DNA of 64,000 nt from assembly GCF_017315945.1 (NCBI RefSeq), contig NZ_JAFLWI010000002.1, positions 353,756-417,755 of the forward strand, given 5' to 3'. The notes under the pieces are model-generated. The model was not told the DNA's origin. It made no database searches and saw only the letters and a program-made list of their open reading frames with translations. The translations under genes were made by a program, and so were the position numbers. Below, piece after piece: positions 60,982 to 64,000 of this stretch (positions are counted from its first letter, which is position 1; every line of letters starts with the position of its first letter). This stretch comes from Candidatus Enterococcus courvalinii (lineage in GTDB: Bacteria; Bacillota; Bacilli; Lactobacillales; Enterococcaceae).

Positions 60982-61066
60982 TTGAATGCTTGATTTATTT
61001 GATTATAATGAAAGCTGAACCAGAAATAGTTTGAGTTTTATAAAATATTTTTTAGAAACGTTTCAC
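60982..61066 (+). promoter_or_regulatory. Promoter and operator of the GH13 gene
   Basis: TTGAAT (60982-60987), a 16-base spacer and TATAAT (61004-61009). TAGAAACGTTTCA (61053-61065), the exact reverse complement of the sequence at 60897-60909, lies between the promoter and the ribosome binding site. Confidence 0.75.
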
Positions 61067-61084
61067 CAGAAAGGAGTTTTTTTT

Positions 61085-62707
61085 ATGAGCAAAGTTAAGA
61101 AAGAGAACGCACTTTGGTGGCAATCAGCAGTTTTTTATCAAATCTACCCAAAGAGTTTTCAAGACAGCAATCATGACGGAATTGGTGATATCAATGGGAT
61201 CATCTCTCGCCTTCCTTATTTACATCAACTAGGAATTGATGCTATTTGGTTATCGCCCATTTATTCCTCCCCTAATGTCGATAATGGTTATGACATTGAT
61301 AACTATTATGAAATTTTAGCTGAATTCGGAACAATGAAGGACGTTGAACAATTAATTGCCGAAGCGAAGACTTTTGGGATACGAATCGTTATGGATTTAG
61401 TTGTCAATCATACTTCTGATCAACATCCCTGGTTTTTAGAAGCAGAAAAAGGAAATAAAAAGTATCAAGATTATTATATTTGGCAGAAAGAGCCACCTAA
61501 TGATCTTCAGTCTTTTTTTGGTGGGACAGCTTGGACATTCAACGAAAAGCAAAATCGTTATTACTTGCATCTATTTTCAAAAAATCAACCAGATTTAAAT
61601 TGGGAAAACCCTAATATGCGAGAAGATATTTGGAAAATGATGCGTTTTTGGATTGGCAAAGGAATTGGTGGCTTTCGATTAGATGTCATTGATTTGATCG
61701 GAAAACAACCTGAAAAAGAAATTCTAGGTGACGGACCAAACTTACACACCTACCTCCAAGAAATGTATCATGAAGCCTTAAAAGAAAAAGATTTAGTGAC
61801 CATTGGCGAGACAGGAAGTGTGACTCCTGAAACGGCACCGTTATATACGGCACCAGAAAGAAACGAACTTTCCATGGTCTTTCAATTTCAGCACATGGCA
61901 TTAGATGAGCAGTCTGGACACTCAAAATGGGCACTCAAAAAGTTAAGTGTTCCTGAACTAAAAAAGGTACTTTCAAAATGGCAAACAGCTCTGCCTGAAA
62001 ATGCTTGGAATAGTTTATTTTGGAGTAATCACGACCAACCTCGTATTTTGTCTCGTTGGGGAGATGGAAACTATCCTTTAGAGAGCGGGAAAATGTTAGC
62101 AATCCTGCTCCATTTGATGCGTGGGACGCCATTTATTTATCAAGGTGAAGAAATCGGTATGACGAATTTCCCGATTCATTCCGCCAAACAAATTCAAGAT
62201 ATCGAAAGTCAAAATTTTTATCAAAATCAACAAAAAACAGGGATTGCTAAAGAAAAGATTTTTGAATCAATCAATACCAAAGGTCGTGACAATGCTCGCA
62301 CACCTATGCAGTGGGACAATACGATCTTTGGAGGATTCTCAACCGTTTCTCCTTGGTATCCAGTCAATCCTAATCACAAGCAAATCAATGTTGAAGCAAA
62401 TTTAAAAAATTCTGAATCGCTTTTCTATACGTATCAAAAACTGATTCTTTTGCGTAAAAAATACCCAATTATTATTTGGGGAAGCTATGAGTTATTAGAT
62501 ACTGCACCTACAATTTTTGCCTATAAAAGAAATTACGAACATGAAACGTGGTTAGTCTGTGCAAATTTTTCAGATCAAGAGACCTTCTATTCCTTTTCTG
62601 AAGAACCAGAAACAACAGTTATCAGCAATTACAATGTTACTTATTCTTCAATTAACAACCTTAACTTACGTCCATACGAAACTTTTGTTGTGAAACTTAA
62701 GCCTTGA
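61085..62707 (+). CDS. GH13 alpha-glucosidase (oligo-1,6-glucosidase / DexB-like, GH13_31)
   Basis: A 540-residue cytoplasmic alpha-glucosidase. Regions I-IV are DLVVNHTSDQHPWF, GGFRLDVIDLIGK (nucleophile Asp), TIGETGSVTPE (acid/base Glu) and WSNHDQPRILSRWGD. WWQSAVFYQIYPKSFQDSNHDGIGDINGI and the late ARTPMQWDN are typical of oligo-1,6-glucosidase, glucan 1,6-alpha-glucosidase (DexB) and trehalose-6-phosphate hydrolase. Val after the nucleophile (RLDVID) fits alpha-1,6 or short-substrate enzymes. The start is ATG 61085, 8 bases after AAGGAG. Although it acts on alpha links, it shares an operator with the divergent beta-glucan operon. Confidence 0.87.
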   Translation: MSKVKKENALWWQSAVFYQIYPKSFQDSNHDGIGDINGIISRLPYLHQLGIDAIWLSPIYSSPNVDNGYDIDNYYEILAEFGTMKDVEQLIAEAKTFGIRIVMDLVVNHTSDQHPWFLEAEKGNKKYQDYYIWQKEPPNDLQSFFGGTAWTFNEKQNRYYLHLFSKNQPDLNWENPNMREDIWKMMRFWIGKGIGGFRLDVIDLIGKQPEKEILGDGPNLHTYLQEMYHEALKEKDLVTIGETGSVTPETAPLYTAPERNELSMVFQFQHMALDEQSGHSKWALKKLSVPELKKVLSKWQTALPENAWNSLFWSNHDQPRILSRWGDGNYPLESGKMLAILLHLMRGTPFIYQGEEIGMTNFPIHSAKQIQDIESQNFYQNQQKTGIAKEKIFESINTKGRDNARTPMQWDNTIFGGFSTVSPWYPVNPNHKQINVEANLKNSESLFYTYQKLILLRKKYPIIIWGSYELLDTAPTIFAYKRNYEHETWLVCANFSDQETFYSFSEEPETTVISNYNVTYSSINNLNLRPYETFVVKLKP

Positions 62708-62714
62708 ATACGCT

Positions 62715-62765
62715 GCTATTTTTCTATTTACGATTTTAGTAACTAGAAAAATAGCCGTTTTTATT
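62715..62765 (+). terminator. Rho-independent terminator after GH13 gene
   Basis: Perfect 12-bp stem GCTATTTTTCTA / TAGAAAAATAGC with a 17-base loop and CGTTTTTATTT. Confidence 0.75.
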
Positions 62766-62979
62766 TATACCAAAATACTTTTAAAAGTAACCGCTAACTA
62801 ACTTTTTTATTTTGTCATTTTAATTTCTCGAATAACTGTTTAAATATCAGCCATAATATAGTAAAATTATTTAATAAAAAAGTTATTTTAAGTTAAACTT
62901 TAAATAACTTTCACACGACTGAACGGCGACTATCGCTACCTGCCAATAAGTGGGAGCAAAAATTATTTAGGAGGAAAAA

Positions 62980-63906
62980 ATGAAAAAGAAAAACGGGATA
63001 ACTTGGTTGTTTTGGGGGATTGGAATGATTTTATTCTTTCAATCAATAATCAATATGGAGGTAACTGCTTCAATTACACTTGGTACTTTACTCTTCACAT
63101 TAGTTGGTTGGCAACTAAAACAAATGCAAAGAGGTCAGCGCAAAAAATGGTTGCTGCCCATACTCTTTTCCCTTTCACTGATTCTTGGCGCATGTGGAAC
63201 GGGATCAGCTGTAACTACAGAAACTACCAGTAGTTCAACTCACATAACCAAGTCATCAAAAACAAGTGAGTCATCAACGAAAGATACTACCGAGATTTCA
63301 AAAGAAAAGGCTAAGAAAAAAGAACTAGAAAATTTAACCAAACATGCACAACAAGAAGTTGAAAAAGCGGAAAAAGAACCAACCAGAGATCAACTAAAAG
63401 TTGCACTGGCAGCGATTGAAAGAATCCCCGGAGGAAGCAGTACATTAACTGAACGAGCAAATAAGGTTGAACAGACTATTGTTACTACAGAAAAAAAGGC
63501 GGAAGAAGAAAAACGCGTTGCCGAGGAAAAAGCCGCTGAAGCCAAACGTGTCGCTGAAGAACAGCGAGTCGCTGAAGAAAAAGCTGCTGCAGAGGCTAAA
63601 CGTGTCGCTGAGGAACAGGCTGCTGCTGAAGCCAAACGCGTTGCCGATGAGCAAGCTGCTGCTGAAGCTAAGCGGATTGCTGATGAGCAAGCAGAACAAG
63701 CCAGAATCGCCGAGGAACAAGCTGCCGCTGCTCAAGCTGCTGCTCAACAAAATCAAAATCAGCAAATGGTTTATATTGCACCTGACTCTGGTCGAAAATA
63801 TCACTACGACCCAAATTGTCGAGGTCTAAATAACGCAAATTCGGTTGTGAGTATCCCATTATCCGAAGCACAAGGTTCCTATGGTTTATGTGGTTTTGAA
63901 GACTAG
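62980..63906 (+). CDS. Membrane/lipoprotein-like alanine-rich coiled-coil protein
   Basis: A 308-residue surface-directed protein starting at ATG 62980 after TAGGAGG. Two hydrophobic helices lie at residues 8-24 and 29-46. Then a basic stretch (RGQRKK) and a third helix end in a lipobox-like LILGAC (Cys72). Residues 75-110 are Ser/Thr-rich. Residues 173-250 are imperfect 12-residue repeats of the type AAAEAKRVAEEQ forming a coiled coil. The C-terminal YIAPDSGRKYHYDPNCRGL...SIPLSEAQ resembles a small cysteine-containing domain at the end of some secreted nucleases and surface proteins, but the usual final PC-x-x-C is reduced to one Cys. An ATG at residue 49 would give a normal lipoprotein signal but has no ribosome binding site. 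Confidence 0.7.
   Translation: MKKKNGITWLFWGIGMILFFQSIINMEVTASITLGTLLFTLVGWQLKQMQRGQRKKWLLPILFSLSLILGACGTGSAVTTETTSSSTHITKSSKTSESSTKDTTEISKEKAKKKELENLTKHAQQEVEKAEKEPTRDQLKVALAAIERIPGGSSTLTERANKVEQTIVTTEKKAEEEKRVAEEKAAEAKRVAEEQRVAEEKAAAEAKRVAEEQAAAEAKRVADEQAAAEAKRIADEQAEQARIAEEQAAAAQAAAQQNQNQQMVYIAPDSGRKYHYDPNCRGLNNANSVVSIPLSEAQGSYGLCGFED
63496..63729 (+). repeat. 36-bp-type coding repeats (AAAEAKRVAEEQ)
   Basis: Four to five imperfect tandem copies of a 12-codon unit, varying at synonymous positions and E/D or V/I sites. This is a likely site for copy-number change between strains. Confidence 0.7.
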
Positions 63907-63918
63907 AAATTAAATTTG

Positions 63919-63947
63919 AACCACGCGTAAAACGCGTGGTTTTTTTA
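63919..63947 (+). terminator. Rho-independent terminator after the coiled-coil protein gene
   Basis: Perfect 10-bp stem AACCACGCGT / ACGCGTGGTT with a 3-base loop and T7. Nothing further is recognised up to 64000. Confidence 0.9.
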
Positions 63948-64000
63948 TGCTTTGCGAGCAAAACGAACGAAAGTCATTCACGAATAGAAAAAATCCTAGG

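Noticed and set aside
63496..63729. Possible CRISPR-like direct repeats
   Set aside because: The repeats are 36-bp coding units without spacers, in frame and varying at synonymous positions, so they are protein repeats.
63445..63804. Minus-strand Ser/Leu-rich frames opposite the coiled-coil repeats
   Set aside because: These are antisense shadows created by the GCT/GAA repeat codons; no ribosome binding site.
1..64000. Mobile elements, prophage, tRNA or rRNA genes
   Set aside because: No transposase, integrase, terminal repeats, structural RNA or tRNA-like cloverleaf sequence was seen; the islands look like stable accessory metabolism.

Overview
The window is AT-rich, densely coded DNA from a low-GC Gram-positive bacterium, most likely an Enterococcus or close relative in the Lactobacillales. 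Reasons: strong AGGAGG-type ribosome binding sites with ATG/GTG/TTG starts, lipobox substrate-binding proteins, CcpA (cre) sites, a class 1A (fumarate-type) dihydroorotate dehydrogenase, an Msr(C)-like ABC-F gene with a stalling leader peptide, a streptococcal/enterococcal-type maltodextrin operon and a menBEFDHC cluster. The species cannot be fixed from sequence reading alone. I see no rRNA, tRNA, insertion sequence, prophage or CRISPR array.

Layout. 1-7.4 kb: a partial coiled-coil protein, a 63-residue protein, a DUF1846 protein, a NupC-type nucleoside transporter, a guanylate-kinase-like protein, and a three-gene operon on the minus strand (PD-(D/E)XK nuclease-like, sce7725-like and GNAT). 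7.5-11.8 kb: a secreted C39-type peptidase and an amidase/amino-acid ABC operon that lacks its ATPase. 11.9-20.2 kb: a sugar locus with two tandem GH2 enzymes, an ABC sugar importer and a divergent ArsR-type regulator, with three copies of a palindromic operator candidate between them. 20.5-24.8 kb: an Mga-like regulator, pyrD and a Bcr/CflA-type efflux pump. 25-29.7 kb: an EIIC-GH3-LacI beta-glucoside operon behind a 20-bp perfect palindrome. 29.8-32.2 kb: a TetR/SDR divergent pair and a PadR/DUF1048 pair. 32.3-34 kb: the ABC-F ribosome-protection gene with promoter, leader peptide and attenuator. 34-40.4 kb: maltodextrin uptake (malX-malF-malG-malA) and a cytoplasmic neopullulanase, each preceded by cre and a shared MalR-like operator. 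40.4-48.2 kb: the genes from chorismate to DHNA (menB, menE, menF, menD, menH, menC and a divergent DHNA-CoA thioesterase). 48.2-51.2 kb: a MarR-controlled MFS pump and a YitT protein. 51.3-62.7 kb: a LacI/GH94/GH3/ABC locus whose order matches the Listeria innocua 1,2-beta-oligoglucan (sophorooligosaccharide) locus, with a divergent GH13 alpha-glucosidase under the same operator sequence. 63-64 kb: a lipoprotein-like, alanine-rich coiled-coil protein.

The theme is plant- and food-polysaccharide scavenging: four sugar loci (GH2/ABC, GH3/PTS, maltodextrin, beta-1,2-glucan), each with a local or global repressor site. They are interleaved with menaquinone precursor synthesis and stress or antibiotic efflux/protection genes. 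The least explained parts are the nuclease-like/sce7725/GNAT operon, the ArsR-type sugar regulator with a large C-terminal domain, and the transmembrane-plus-lipobox coiled-coil protein at the right end.
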